From Colwellia sp. 39_35_sub15_T18 (lineage in GTDB: Bacteria; Pseudomonadota; Gammaproteobacteria; Enterobacterales; Alteromonadaceae), in contig MAAE01000007.1 in the NCBI GenBank assembly GCA_002162675.1, positions 62,001 to 126,000 on the forward strand: a stretch of 64,000 bases of DNA. The letters run 5' to 3'. Positions within the stretch are counted from its first letter, which is position 1, and every line of letters starts with the position of its first letter. The notes beneath the pieces were generated by a model that saw nothing but the letters and a program-made list of their open reading frames with translations, had not been told where the DNA came from and did no database searches. Both the position numbers and the translations under genes were made by a program. Positions 1 to 8,171 of this stretch are shown here, piece after piece.

Positions 1-208
1 GCAAAGTTTAACTGATACTACCCATTACAGAGTAGAAAATGGCATGGTAGCTATTGCAGCAGTAATTAATGACACCGCCTACGCAGACATTTTACAAATG
101 CAATTACAACGTATTTACCAAAGTTGTCAAATTCAATTCAATTTTTTTAGTGATTCAAATAATGCCAAAATTTGGTTAGACAGTTTTATCAACGAATACG
201 ACCAGTAG
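1..208 (+). CDS. C-terminal part of an unrecognised protein
   Basis: The frame starting at base 2 is open from the window edge to a TAG at 206-208, giving about 68 residues that end in KIWLDSFINEYDQ. The start lies outside the window. The composition is normal for a soluble protein, with no membrane segment or motif that I can place. A C-terminal shape with an AKIWLDSF helix is reminiscent of STAS-like proteins, but this is only a weak impression. A strong palindrome follows 42 bases after the stop and probably terminates it. Confidence 0.6.
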   Translation, partial: QSLTDTTHYRVENGMVAIAAVINDTAYADILQMQLQRIYQSCQIQFNFFSDSNNAKIWLDSFINEYDQ

Positions 209-249
209 ATGCAAAGCAATTAAAAAGCAGTATTCTGTTAGTCTGACAA

Positions 250-283
250 CTTTACTCATCATTTAATTAAATGATGAGTAAAG
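250..283. terminator. 34-bp perfect palindrome, bidirectional terminator candidate
   Basis: The sequence CTTTACTCATCATTTAA is followed directly by its exact reverse complement, making a 34-base perfect palindrome. It sits between the 3' ends of two convergent genes. On the minus strand the LysE message passes through GCGGGTTTTTTA just before it. The frame-corrected LysE stop (265-263) would lie at the centre of the palindrome. Confidence 0.55.
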
Positions 284-303
284 TAAAAAACCCGCAGTTA
301 CCA

Positions 304-855
304 TCAATACCCCCCCATTAATTGATTAAAAAGCTTTAACCTCAACTCACTGCTTAACAGTACCGCTGCTTTATGCCCTAATACCGACCAAGAAAAAAGC
401 GAAAAATAACACACGACAAAATAGACCGATGTAAAAGTCAAAAACGCTTGATGATTGTTTGGTACAGAAAATAAAGAAACGCCAGCCATACAAGCTATCC
501 ATGCCTTAGGGTTTAACCATTGCAATAAAAAACCTTGTATAAATGTTGGTTGTTTATGCTCTTTAATATCTAACTCTGCTTTTGATGTCATCATGAAATA
601 TCCCATATAAACAATAAATAGCGAACCCGCTATGGCTAGATATTTAAGAAAGTAGGGATATAAATCAATGACTTTTGAAAACCCTAAACCAACGAATAAC
701 AATAATAATGTAAAGCCAATTGCTCCACCTGACACAAACGAAAACGTTTTACGTATCCCATAACTTGCTCCTGAAGATACAATAACCATATTCACTGGTC
801 CTGGAGAGATTGACATAGCCAATGAGAATGAAAACATTGCGATCAATAGCGACAT
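304..855 (-). CDS. LysE/RhtB family amino-acid exporter, C-terminus cut by a G-run frameshift
   Basis: Inner-membrane exporter of the LysE/RhtB superfamily. The N-terminus shows the family hallmark SISPGPVNM, and QWLNPKAW in the middle is the second conserved motif. ATG start with AGGAAAA just upstream. The protein is 183 aa, and the last family helix is missing. The reading frame leaves at a run of seven G (plus-strand C, 310-316) and stops at once (GGY-stop). With eight G it would continue as GGVLMVTAGFLLYSSFN and stop at 265-263, a normal hydrophobic C-terminus for this family (197 aa). So the gene is a fresh frameshift, a slippage-variable gene or a base-call error. The divergent LysR gene is the likely regulator. 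Confidence 0.85.
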   Translation of the reverse strand: MSLLIAMFSFSLAMSISPGPVNMVIVSSGASYGIRKTFSFVSGGAIGFTLLLLFVGLGFSKVIDLYPYFLKYLAIAGSLFIVYMGYFMMTSKAELDIKEHKQPTFIQGFLLQWLNPKAWIACMAGVSLFSVPNNHQAFLTFTSVYFVVCYFSLFSWSVLGHKAAVLLSSELRLKLFNQLMGGY

Positions 856-957
856 AAGTTTTCCTATATTTTTTTGTACACTATATAGCTATTTTATTAA
901 CAAGATAAGATACTATAATTCAACTTCACTGTTCTAAATACGTTAATAAAAATACAA

Positions 958-1827
958 ATGATAGATGAATTACGATCAATGGCTATTTTTGCTGAAACGA
1001 TAAAGCAAGGTTCTTTTCGAGCGGCTGCAAAAGAACTAAATCTTTCACCTTCTGTGGTTAGCTATCAAGTGACTCAATTAGAAAAATCGGTAGGTACCGT
1101 TTTAATTTACAGGTCAACTAGAAGTTTGTCGTTAACATCTGAAGGGCGAGTGTTATATCAATATGCTTTAACTATGATCCAAGCCGCACATCAAGGCTTA
1201 AACCAAGTAACTTTAGAAAAACAAGAGTTAAGAGGTACTTTAACCCTCACGTTACCTTCTGCCTTAATCAAATCAAAAATAACTAAAAAAATATCTCAAT
1301 TTAGCAAATTACATCCTTATCTGAATTTTAAATTATTTTATACCGATAATAGACAAGATTTAATTAACAAAGGCATTGATTTAGCTTTTAGGGCGGGAGC
1401 AATGACTAACAGTAACCTTAAGTCTAAGCGAATCGGAGCAATTAATAGAAAGTTGGTCTGTTCTTATGGCTATTGGCAAGAAAATAAAAAACCAATTTCC
1501 CCTCAAGATTTAACAAAGTGGCAGTGGATAAAATTAACAATGCTGCCAAATAACAGAACTTTGGTAAATTCTACCGGTGAAAAGTGTGAAATTAATTTTG
1601 AAAGCAATATCAGCGTGAATAGCGTTGAAGCGATGACTCAGCTGTGTATTAATGGCGCAGGTATAGCTACTCCTCCCGATTTTTTAATCGAAAGAGAACT
1701 TAAAAATAATGACCTAGTTGAATTGTTACCAAATTGGCAAGTAGAGCCCATTCCTCTATATGCAGTTTGGCCGAGTAATATTTTTCAAAATAGTAGTGCA
1801 AAACGTTTATTAGATTTTTTACTATGA
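958..1827 (+). CDS. LysR-family transcriptional regulator
   Basis: 289 aa. The N-terminal winged helix-turn-helix is clear (residues about 1-60, with GSFRAAAKELNLSPSVVSYQVTQLE as recognition region), followed by a type 2 periplasmic-binding-like effector domain (about 90-289). It begins 102 bases from the divergent lysE-type exporter, the standard arrangement in which the LysR protein controls the exporter from the shared intergenic region. The effector is unknown. Its last codons overlap the 3' end of the exporter remnant on the opposite strand. Confidence 0.9.
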   Translation: MIDELRSMAIFAETIKQGSFRAAAKELNLSPSVVSYQVTQLEKSVGTVLIYRSTRSLSLTSEGRVLYQYALTMIQAAHQGLNQVTLEKQELRGTLTLTLPSALIKSKITKKISQFSKLHPYLNFKLFYTDNRQDLINKGIDLAFRAGAMTNSNLKSKRIGAINRKLVCSYGYWQENKKPISPQDLTKWQWIKLTMLPNNRTLVNSTGEKCEINFESNISVNSVEAMTQLCINGAGIATPPDFLIERELKNNDLVELLPNWQVEPIPLYAVWPSNIFQNSSAKRLLDFLL

Positions 1828-2030
1828 AAAGCGCTGCGGGCTCTCGATGCAATGAGCGCGTAAGCCGCTAAAATTATGCCAATCACCATAGACGATGTGA
1901 TTATTAAGATCGAAAACTGTAAATGAGTATCTATTTCAGGGTTCATAAATTGAGGTAGAAAAGCCATATAAAAAATTATCGCTTTCGGATTTAAAAGTGA
2001 AGCAAGAAAACCAGCCTTGAAGCTAGCCAA
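1785..2030 (-). pseudogene. LysE/RhtB exporter remnant, N-terminal half lost
   Basis: The 81-residue frame contains LLNPKAIIFYMAFLPQF, the mid-protein motif of LysE/RhtB exporters, and continues to a short C-terminus. The first two or three membrane helices and the SPGP motif are absent. An in-frame TAG precedes the TTG at the upstream end, so no full gene can be read. The break falls within about 10 bases of the break in the LysR remnant on the other strand, which suggests a single deletion removed both starts. Confidence 0.8.
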
Positions 2031-2254
2031 AGTTACCTAGCGTCATGGCTGCACCCTACACTGTTTTGCACTCAGATTTAATCCTAACCTTACCCAAACT
2101 TGTTGCCCTACATATAGCAAAGATGATCGATATTGAAATTTATTCACCGCCAATTTTCATTCCTAACTATCAGCTAAACATATACTGGCACAAACTAAAT
2201 GCCAGTAAAACGAGTCATCATAGTTGGTTAAGCCAATTGGTTAGCCAACTATGA
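2030..2254 (+). pseudogene. LysR regulator remnant, C-terminal end only
   Basis: The frame reads TLPKLVALHIAK, then PPIFIPNYQLNIYWHKL and HHSWLSQLV to a stop at 2252-2254. This matches the closing segment of LysR regulators (TLPxRVA, PxxxxxFxLxxxWH, HRWLR). No DNA-binding domain is present; the frame opens just after an in-frame TAG at 2024-2026. The ATG at 2045 in the ORF track is internal to the old gene. Together with the minus-strand LysE remnant it is the scar of a divergent exporter/regulator pair. Confidence 0.65.
2219..2253. repeat. 35-base imperfect palindrome
   Basis: CATAGTTGG and CCAACTATG form nine-base arms around a central CCAATTGG palindrome. It covers the stop of the LysR remnant. 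It may have been that gene's terminator; there is no U-run after it on the plus strand. Confidence 0.5.
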
Positions 2255-2499
2255 TCTAGGCCTCATTGGTAATGATATGGATATGGATTTTCGTCAGAGG
2301 GGAAGTGTCATGCACTAAAATGATGGGTTTAAATAGCCAAAATAGCGCTGTAAATATTTATGTCATGAATGTTTCGTTAATGCATACGAGTTTAGTGACT
2401 GTAACGAATAAATTTGCGCTTTATGTCGCATGAACTGAAATTGGCGATTTAAGAGCCCATCACGTAAAATGATAAAAATTTCACTCATAATGCTGTTCA

Positions 2500-3210
2500 A
2501 TGAAACTTAATTTAAAAAAAGCGACATTAATTAAACGTTATAAACGCTTTCTTGCCGATGTTATTCTTGAAGATGGCACAGAAACCACTATACATGTCGC
2601 TAATACTGGCGCGATGACTGGTTGTGCTGAGCCTGGTGATACCGTGTGGTATAGCACCTCTGCTAACCCAAAGCGTAAATACCCCTTTAGTTGGGAGCTT
2701 AGCCAAACAAAGAATAATCATTTTATTTGTGTTAATACCATCAAAGCGAATCAACTCGTTGAGGAAGCGCTGACGGCTAATATTATCACTGAACTTGCGG
2801 ACTACTCCTCAATACAGCGGGAAGTAAAGTACGGTAATGAAAGCAGTAAAATTGATTTTTTCCTTTCAAGCTCAGAAAAAACAGATGTTTACCTTGAAGT
2901 TAAAAGTGTAACGTTATTAGAAGGTGAACAAGGTTACTTTCCCGATGCCGTCACCACGCGTGGACAGAAGCATTTGCGTGAACTCATAGCAATAGCGCAA
3001 CAGGGTCAACGAGCTGTTTTGCTGTTTGCGGTATTACACTCAGGCATTCATTCGGTAAAAATAGCCAAACATGTTGATAAAAAATATAATGACTTAATTA
3101 TTGAAGCACAAATAGCGGGTGTTGAAATTATCGCCTATAAGGCAGAAACTCAACTGAGCCAAGTGTCCGCTGAAATAATGATAACGCAAGCGATCCATTG
3201 TATAATTTAA
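2500..3210 (+). CDS. sfsA: SfsA, DNA-binding/nuclease-like sugar fermentation stimulation protein
   Basis: 236 aa, the usual length. It has an N-terminal OB-like part (VEDGTE-type strand, [11 protein letters not shown]) and a C-terminal nuclease-like part with KIDFFLS and YLEVKSVTL, the D...ExK pattern of PD-(D/E)XK folds. SfsA was named from an E. coli effect on maltose genes; its biochemical role is not settled. Position directly before dksA is the conserved gammaproteobacterial order. The ATG at 2500 matches the family start ([20 protein letters not shown]). Confidence 0.93.
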   Translation: MKLNLKKATLIKRYKRFLADVILEDGTETTIHVANTGAMTGCAEPGDTVWYSTSANPKRKYPFSWELSQTKNNHFICVNTIKANQLVEEALTANIITELADYSSIQREVKYGNESSKIDFFLSSSEKTDVYLEVKSVTLLEGEQGYFPDAVTTRGQKHLRELIAIAQQGQRAVLLFAVLHSGIHSVKIAKHVDKKYNDLIIEAQIAGVEIIAYKAETQLSQVSAEIMITQAIHCII

Positions 3211-3562
3211 TCGACTTTTAAAAGATAATGATTGACGAACCCTAGCAAAACTTGCTAAAAGAGCTTGCTCTTAAAAAAAGACAATAAAGATAATAACAAC
3301 ATGAAATCAACCATCAAACACAACCCGTTGATTACAAAGAGATTATTATTTATTTTCCACTTTTCTTACTGGAAACCTTGTTTTTTATTAAAGGGAATAC
3401 AATATAGACCTGATATTTTAGGTCTATTATAAATATACTCGCTGTACTTGCAGAGACAAGATTCAAGCAAAACGAGTATTATATTGGCACTTACAACCAA
3501 GTAATAGTTAATTGATGTCTTCATCAAACAACCTTGGTCTTTGTAGCATTAGGAGATAAAGC
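3211..3562 (+). promoter_or_regulatory. Long dksA upstream region with two hairpins
   Basis: This 352-base gap holds no gene. It has an 8-bp stem ATAGACCT/AGGTCTAT (3404-3427) and a longer-range pair ATACTCG/CGAGTAT (about 3433-3480), which together could fold the 5' leader of dksA. AGGAG lies nine bases before the dksA ATG. Neither hairpin has a terminator U-run, so a role as structured leader is possible but only inferred. Confidence 0.35.
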
Positions 3563-4009
3563 ATGCCAACAGGTAAAAATAAAACGTTAGGTTTAATGGC
3601 ATTAGCGGGTGTAAAACCCTACGTAGAAAAAGCTAATGAAGAGTACATGGGTACCCCACAGAAAGAGCATTTTAAAAAGATTTTAGATGCTTGGCGTGTA
3701 CAACTTCGAGAAGAAGTTGATCGTACTGTAACTCACATGCAAGATGAAGCGGCAAACTTTCCAGATCCAGTAGACAGAGCGGCTCAAGAAGAAGAGTTCA
3801 GCCTTGAACTACGTACTCGAGATCGTGAACGTAAACTTATCAAGAAAATTGAAAAAACCTTGCAGTTGATTGAAGAAGACGAATTTGGCTTCTGTAAGTC
3901 TTGTGGTATTGAAATTGGTATTCGCCGTTTAGAAGCACGCCCTACAGCCGACCTTTGTATTGAATGCAAAACTTTAGCTGAAATTAAAGAGCGTCAAATG
4001 GCTGGCTAA
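3563..4009 (+). CDS. dksA: DksA, RNA polymerase-binding ppGpp cofactor
   Basis: 148 aa. DksA binds in the secondary channel of RNA polymerase and with ppGpp adjusts rRNA and amino-acid promoters. The coiled-coil tip has DPVDRA, the DxxDxA motif needed for activity. The C-terminal zinc finger is complete: CKSCG ... CIECK. Start ATG at 3563 with AGGAG upstream. The next gene, gluQ, begins four bases after the stop, so the two are very likely cotranscribed, as in E. coli. Confidence 0.97.
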   Translation: MPTGKNKTLGLMALAGVKPYVEKANEEYMGTPQKEHFKKILDAWRVQLREEVDRTVTHMQDEAANFPDPVDRAAQEEEFSLELRTRDRERKLIKKIEKTLQLIEEDEFGFCKSCGIEIGIRRLEARPTADLCIECKTLAEIKERQMAG

Positions 4010-4013
4010 GCCA

Positions 4014-4976
4014 TTGAATACGAAAAACGTTAAAGTACAAGCACAGCAAAACAAGCGACCAGCCCCTGTTAATCAACAAGGGTATCGTGGTCGCTTTGCT
4101 CCCTCTCCTTCTGGTTTACTCCACTTCGGTTCATTAATTGCGGCTCTTGCTAGCTTTTTAGACGCCAAGGCACATATTGATGACAGCGGCAATGGTGGTA
4201 AATGGCTAGTTCGACTAGAAGACATTGATCCACCTCGTGAACAAGCAGGCGCTAGCGCCGATATTTTAACGACCCTTGACGCTTTTGGTTTGCATTGGGA
4301 TGGGCAGGTTCTTTACCAAAGTCAGCAATCTGAACGATACAAACATATCTTGAACGACTTGCAGCAACAAAAATTAAGTTATTACTGTCATTGCACGCGT
4401 GCTGAAATTAAAGCCCTTGGTGGCATTTATCAAGGTCATTGTCGCTCTTTAAACCAAGCTGAGCAAAATGCTGCTACTCGACTGATCAACCAACATGGTA
4501 TTCACCAATTTACTGATATATTTCAAGGACAAGTTCTTTGTGACAGAGGCCTGGCAGCAGAAGATTTTATTATTCATCGCAAAGATGGTTTATTCGCCTA
4601 TCAATTAGCCGTGGTTCATGATGATATTTATCAAAATATTACTCATGTGATCCGCGGTTGTGATTTGCTTGAGCCAACAGCGCGGCAGTTAACTTTATAC
4701 ACTACGCTCAATAAACAGCTTCCTAAATACGGTCATGTGCCATTAGCCACCACGAAGCAAGGTTATAAACTTAGTAAGCAAAACAAAGCGCCTGCTATTG
4801 ATAATAGTAATCCACAGCCCGCACTCATTGCTGCCTTGGCGTTTTTGGGGCAAATGCCACCAGCAGAGCTACTTCATACGGGTGTTGATGACATTATTAC
4901 TTGGGCTATTAAGCACTGGTCTAGAAACAAAGTACCTAAAAAACAAAAGATAAATTATGAACTTAAACTTTTCTGA
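4014..4976 (+). CDS. gluQ: Glutamyl-Q tRNA(Asp) synthetase
   Basis: 320 aa, a truncated glutamyl-tRNA synthetase paralogue that attaches glutamate to queuosine in the anticodon of tRNA(Asp). RFAPSPSGLLHFGS is the HIGH-type motif and KLSKQN the KMSKS-type motif. CHC and YQGHC are the zinc ligands of the family. No Met lies between the frame opening and the conserved RGRFAPSP, so the start is taken as TTG at 4014, four bases after dksA. The stop overlaps the following flavin reductase gene by 20 bases. Confidence 0.93.
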   Translation: MNTKNVKVQAQQNKRPAPVNQQGYRGRFAPSPSGLLHFGSLIAALASFLDAKAHIDDSGNGGKWLVRLEDIDPPREQAGASADILTTLDAFGLHWDGQVLYQSQQSERYKHILNDLQQQKLSYYCHCTRAEIKALGGIYQGHCRSLNQAEQNAATRLINQHGIHQFTDIFQGQVLCDRGLAAEDFIIHRKDGLFAYQLAVVHDDIYQNITHVIRGCDLLEPTARQLTLYTTLNKQLPKYGHVPLATTKQGYKLSKQNKAPAIDNSNPQPALIAALAFLGQMPPAELLHTGVDDIITWAIKHWSRNKVPKKQKINYELKLF

Positions 4977-5583
4977 TCTTTCCGCAAACCAGCGTTATCA
5001 CTTAATGACGCAAACCATCATTCCGCGCCCTATCGCTTGGGCATTGACTGATTCAAGTAATGGCTCTTTCAATTTAGCGCCTTTTTCTTATTTTACCGCC
5101 GTGGCTAGCGCGCCACCGATACTCATGCTGTCGGTGGGTAAAAAACCTAACGGTGACAACAAAGATACGCTGATTAACGTTATCAATAACGAAAAAATGG
5201 TCATTCATATTGCCTCCGCGCAACATGCACCGTTGGTGACACAAACTGCCCAAACCCTAGCGCACGGTGAGTCAGAGCTTAGTAAAGCAGAGTTAGTAAC
5301 CACTGAGTTTACCGGCTTTTCTTTACCAAGGTTAGCGCAATGCGACATTGCTTATGGCTGTGAACTTTATGAAATAAAAGAGCTTGGTGAGGTAGCACAA
5401 AGTTTAATTTTTGTTGAAGTTAAGCAATTATATATTAATGACCACGTTGCTGACGTTGATGTCGATGCTCATGGAAAAGAAAGAATTAAAGTGCATGCCG
5501 ATAAAGTAAACCCATTAGCTCGCCTTGGTGGTGGTGAATATGCCGCCATTAATGAACCTTTTAATATTGTCAGACCCAAATAA
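4957..5583 (+). CDS. Flavin reductase-like FMN-binding split-barrel protein
   Basis: 208 aa. MTQTIIPRPIAWALT and NLAPFSYFTAVASAPPILM are the opening signature of the flavin reductase-like, FMN-binding split-barrel family (DUF447/RutF-like group); VNPLARLGGGEYA near the C-terminus is also typical. It probably binds FMN and acts as an NAD(P)H-dependent reductase or oxygenase helper, but the substrate cannot be told from sequence. It overlaps the gluQ 3' end by 20 bases in another frame, so translation is probably coupled. Confidence 0.85.
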   Translation: MNLNFSDLSANQRYHLMTQTIIPRPIAWALTDSSNGSFNLAPFSYFTAVASAPPILMLSVGKKPNGDNKDTLINVINNEKMVIHIASAQHAPLVTQTAQTLAHGESELSKAELVTTEFTGFSLPRLAQCDIAYGCELYEIKELGEVAQSLIFVEVKQLYINDHVADVDVDAHGKERIKVHADKVNPLARLGGGEYAAINEPFNIVRPK

Positions 5584-5660
5584 CTTTGTATTTATTCAGC
5601 TTAGAAAAATTTACCACAGAGAGCCCTCTGCGAAGCATTACGGCTCGGTGGTGAGCAGTT
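5584..5660 (+). repeat. Interspersed intergenic repeat, short copy
   Basis: The unit begins TTGTATTTATTCAGCTTA, carries ACCACAGAGAG and closes with CTCGGTGGTGAGCAGTT, so the ends CCACAGAG/CTCGGTGG are roughly complementary. A second copy with the same ends and an extra ~100-bp middle lies at 9653-9836. No coding capacity. Confidence 0.7.
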
Positions 5661-5708
5661 GCATAACCTTTACATACATTCAAATTCAAATACAGAAAAG
5701 GAAACACC

Positions 5709-6389
5709 ATGACTGAAACTATCGTAATAACAGGCGCTAACCGTGGCATAGGCTTAGCCATGGCTGAAATTTGTCAGCAACGTGGTGATAAAGTTTATGC
5801 GCTTTGCAGACAAAGCTCATCACAGCTCGACTCACTTGGCGTAAATATTATCGACAAGGTCGACATTTCAACCGATGCCGGCATTGCCATAGCAAAAGCT
5901 GCTCTTGCTAATACAAAAATTGATTTGTTAATTAATAATGCTGGCATTTTACGCAATGAAAGCCTGCAAGACTTTAATCAGCACACCATAACTGAGCAGT
6001 TTAACGTTAACGCCCTAGCGCCACTTGCCTTAACACAGTCGCTATTAGCAAATTTTAGCGCCGGCAGTAAAATAGCCTTTATTACTTCCAGAATGGGCTC
6101 AATCACTGACAATGGCTCTGGTGGTCGCTATGGCTATAGAATGTCAAAAGCGGCACTGAATATTGGCGCTATGTCACTGGCTAAAGACTTAGTCGACCCA
6201 CAAATAGCGGTTGGCATTTATCATCCCGGTTATGTACAAACCGATATGGTTAATGCTACTGGCGAAACAAGCAACGGCGATATTAGCACCGAAGTTGCCG
6301 CACAGCGGTTATTAGGCTTAATGAGTGAATTAACCATGGAGGAGTCTGGCGTGTTTAGGCACTCTAATGGCGAAGTACTACCTTGGTAG
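5709..6389 (+). CDS. SDR-family oxidoreductase
   Basis: 226 aa, a classical short-chain dehydrogenase/reductase. Cofactor site TGANRGIG at residues 6-13, NNAG at about 77, catalytic Ser in ITSRMGS and YGYRMSK holding the YxxxK pair. The group with RMGSI and HPGYVQTDM resembles the C-factor/CsgA-like SDRs. The substrate is unknown. ATG with AGGAAA upstream. It is separated from the flavin reductase by the repeat at 5584-5660. Confidence 0.9.
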   Translation: MTETIVITGANRGIGLAMAEICQQRGDKVYALCRQSSSQLDSLGVNIIDKVDISTDAGIAIAKAALANTKIDLLINNAGILRNESLQDFNQHTITEQFNVNALAPLALTQSLLANFSAGSKIAFITSRMGSITDNGSGGRYGYRMSKAALNIGAMSLAKDLVDPQIAVGIYHPGYVQTDMVNATGETSNGDISTEVAAQRLLGLMSELTMEESGVFRHSNGEVLPW

Positions 6390-6528
6390 CCTATTAATAG
6401 TATTAATTGCATTGATAGCAGCTATGATACCTGAAGCAGTGATGAGTAATTATCGCTGCTTTTTCATTCTCTTTCGTGCTTGATTACTGTATCATTACGC
6501 GAATATTTATCATAAATTTCCAGCCAAA

Positions 6529-6540
6529 AAGGTCTGCATC
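6529..6540 (+). promoter_or_regulatory. Ribosome binding site and probable AUC start of pcnB
   Basis: AAGG at 6529-6532 is followed after five bases by ATC at 6538. The frame is open back to a TGA at 6481-6483 without any ATG, GTG or TTG well placed for the conserved N-terminus. The residues encoded from here (IIKRVINLCKKVL) align with the known E. coli PcnB start MFTRVANFCRKVL, whose own start codon is AUU. Confidence 0.65.
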
Positions 6541-7947
6541 ATCAAACGCGTTATCAACCTCTGCAAAAAAGTTTTAGGCTCAAGAGCAAATAAAACCAAC
6601 AAAACAGTCACTACACTGAAAGAACCTATTGTGCTATCACGTGATCAGCACCCGGTATCTCGTCAATTTATGAGTTCAAGCGCCTTAAAAGTGTTATATC
6701 GGCTCAATAAAGGTGGTTACGATGCTTATCTTGTTGGCGGCGGTGTTCGTGATATTTTACTCGGACTAAAACCAAAAGATTTTGATATTGCCACCAACGC
6801 CACCCCTGAACAAATCAAAGCTTTATTTCGTAATTGTCGTTTGATTGGCCGCCGTTTTCGGCTGGCACATATTGTTTTTGGTCGAGAGATCATTGAAGTG
6901 GCCACCTTTCGCGGTCACCACGACAGCGCTAGCGATAAAGATCAACAAGACATAAAAACCTCCAAACAAAGTGAAGATGGCATGCTATTGCGTGACAATA
7001 TCTACGGCAGCATAGAAGAAGATGCCGAGCGTCGCGATTTCACCATTAATGCCCTCTATTACTCTGCCAAAGACTTTAAAGTCTATGATTTTGCCAATGG
7101 CGTTAAAGACGTTGAAAACAAAATTATTCGCTTAATTGGTGATGTGGAAACTCGCTATCGAGAAGATCCTGTCCGTATGTTACGTGCCATTCGCTTTGCT
7201 ACCAAGTTAGATATGGAGATAGAAGCTCAAACTAAAGCGCCCATCAAAACACTTGCACCATTGATGGCTAATATTCCTGCCGCGCGCATGTTTGAAGAGT
7301 TTCTCAAAATGTTTATTGCTGGCAAGGCTGTTGCCAATTTTGAACAGTTACGTGACTATCACCTATTTAAGTTTTTCTTTCCTGCGGTTGATCAAGCATT
7401 AGACAACAACGACGAGCTACTTGAGCGCTTTATCATACTTGCCATGGAAAATACTGATAAGCGCATTAACAATGACCAACGCGTAACGCCAGCGTTCTTA
7501 TTTGCCGCTATGCTTTGGTATCCTCTGCAAAACTACATTAAACAAATCAATATCAATAATTCCTTGTCACCACAAGATACTTTTTTTGCCGCGCTCAATG
7601 AAATAATGCCAGAACAACAACGCAGCATTGCCATTCCTAAACGCTTTCAAGGCGTGATGAAAGATATTTGGATATTACAAGATAAGTTGGCGCACAGAGT
7701 CGGTAAAAAGGCCTTTAAAGCTTTTGAGCACCCTAAATTTCGTGCTGGTTATGATTTTCTCCTCCTGCGCAGCGAGATTGAATCAGACAATACTCAATTA
7801 GCCGAGCTAGCTCAATGGTGGACAGATTTTCAAGATGTATCACCAGAAGCACAATTGCAAATGGTAAAAGGCATTAAAGGTGAACAAAGTCGTCGACGCA
7901 CACCAAGAAAACGTCGTAAACCTACCACTACATTTTCTACCGAATAA
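6538..7947 (+). CDS. pcnB: Poly(A) polymerase I
   Basis: Adds poly(A) tails to RNA 3' ends and promotes RNA decay. The nucleotidyltransferase head has LVGGGVRDILLG and KDFDIATNA (metal-binding D-x-D), then RRDFTINALYY and the RNA-binding REDPVRMLRAIRFA. The tail is basic (RRRTPRKRRKP), as in E. coli. The ORF track starts at GTG 6631, which would cut about 31 conserved N-terminal residues; I place the start at ATC 6538, giving 469 aa, close to the family length. A weak non-AUG start would keep the enzyme scarce. folK follows, as in E. coli. Confidence 0.9.
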   Translation: MIKRVINLCKKVLGSRANKTNKTVTTLKEPIVLSRDQHPVSRQFMSSSALKVLYRLNKGGYDAYLVGGGVRDILLGLKPKDFDIATNATPEQIKALFRNCRLIGRRFRLAHIVFGREIIEVATFRGHHDSASDKDQQDIKTSKQSEDGMLLRDNIYGSIEEDAERRDFTINALYYSAKDFKVYDFANGVKDVENKIIRLIGDVETRYREDPVRMLRAIRFATKLDMEIEAQTKAPIKTLAPLMANIPAARMFEEFLKMFIAGKAVANFEQLRDYHLFKFFFPAVDQALDNNDELLERFIILAMENTDKRINNDQRVTPAFLFAAMLWYPLQNYIKQININNSLSPQDTFFAALNEIMPEQQRSIAIPKRFQGVMKDIWILQDKLAHRVGKKAFKAFEHPKFRAGYDFLLLRSEIESDNTQLAELAQWWTDFQDVSPEAQLQMVKGIKGEQSRRRTPRKRRKPTTTFSTE

Positions 7948-7967
7948 AACGCTTGAGTAACCTTTAG

Positions 7968-8171
7968 ATGACAGTTACCAAAATTACTGCTTACATTGGC
8001 TTAGGCAGTAATTTATCTGAGCCTATTGCACAAGTTAAAAATGCGATTGATGAAGTTAAGCAATTAGCCCAATGTCAAGTCACCGCTATTTCATCTTTAT
8101 ACTTAAGCAAGCCCCAAATGGATAACCCGCAAGAGCAAGTGATTTCAGGAAGTACAGGAAGTACAAAATGA
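7968..8171 (+). pseudogene. Partial tandem duplicate of folK (N-terminal 50 residues)
   Basis: 67 aa. Residues up to SSLYLSKP are almost the same as the start of the intact folK just downstream, with high identity at the DNA level over about 135 bases. After that point it diverges into QMDNPQEQVISGSTGSTK and stops. It lacks the substrate and metal sites (GPQDQNDYIN, RWGARILDLDIILFG), so it cannot be active. Its stop overlaps the folK start as ATGA, so ribosomes reading it could pass straight into folK. This is a recent partial duplication. Confidence 0.85.
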
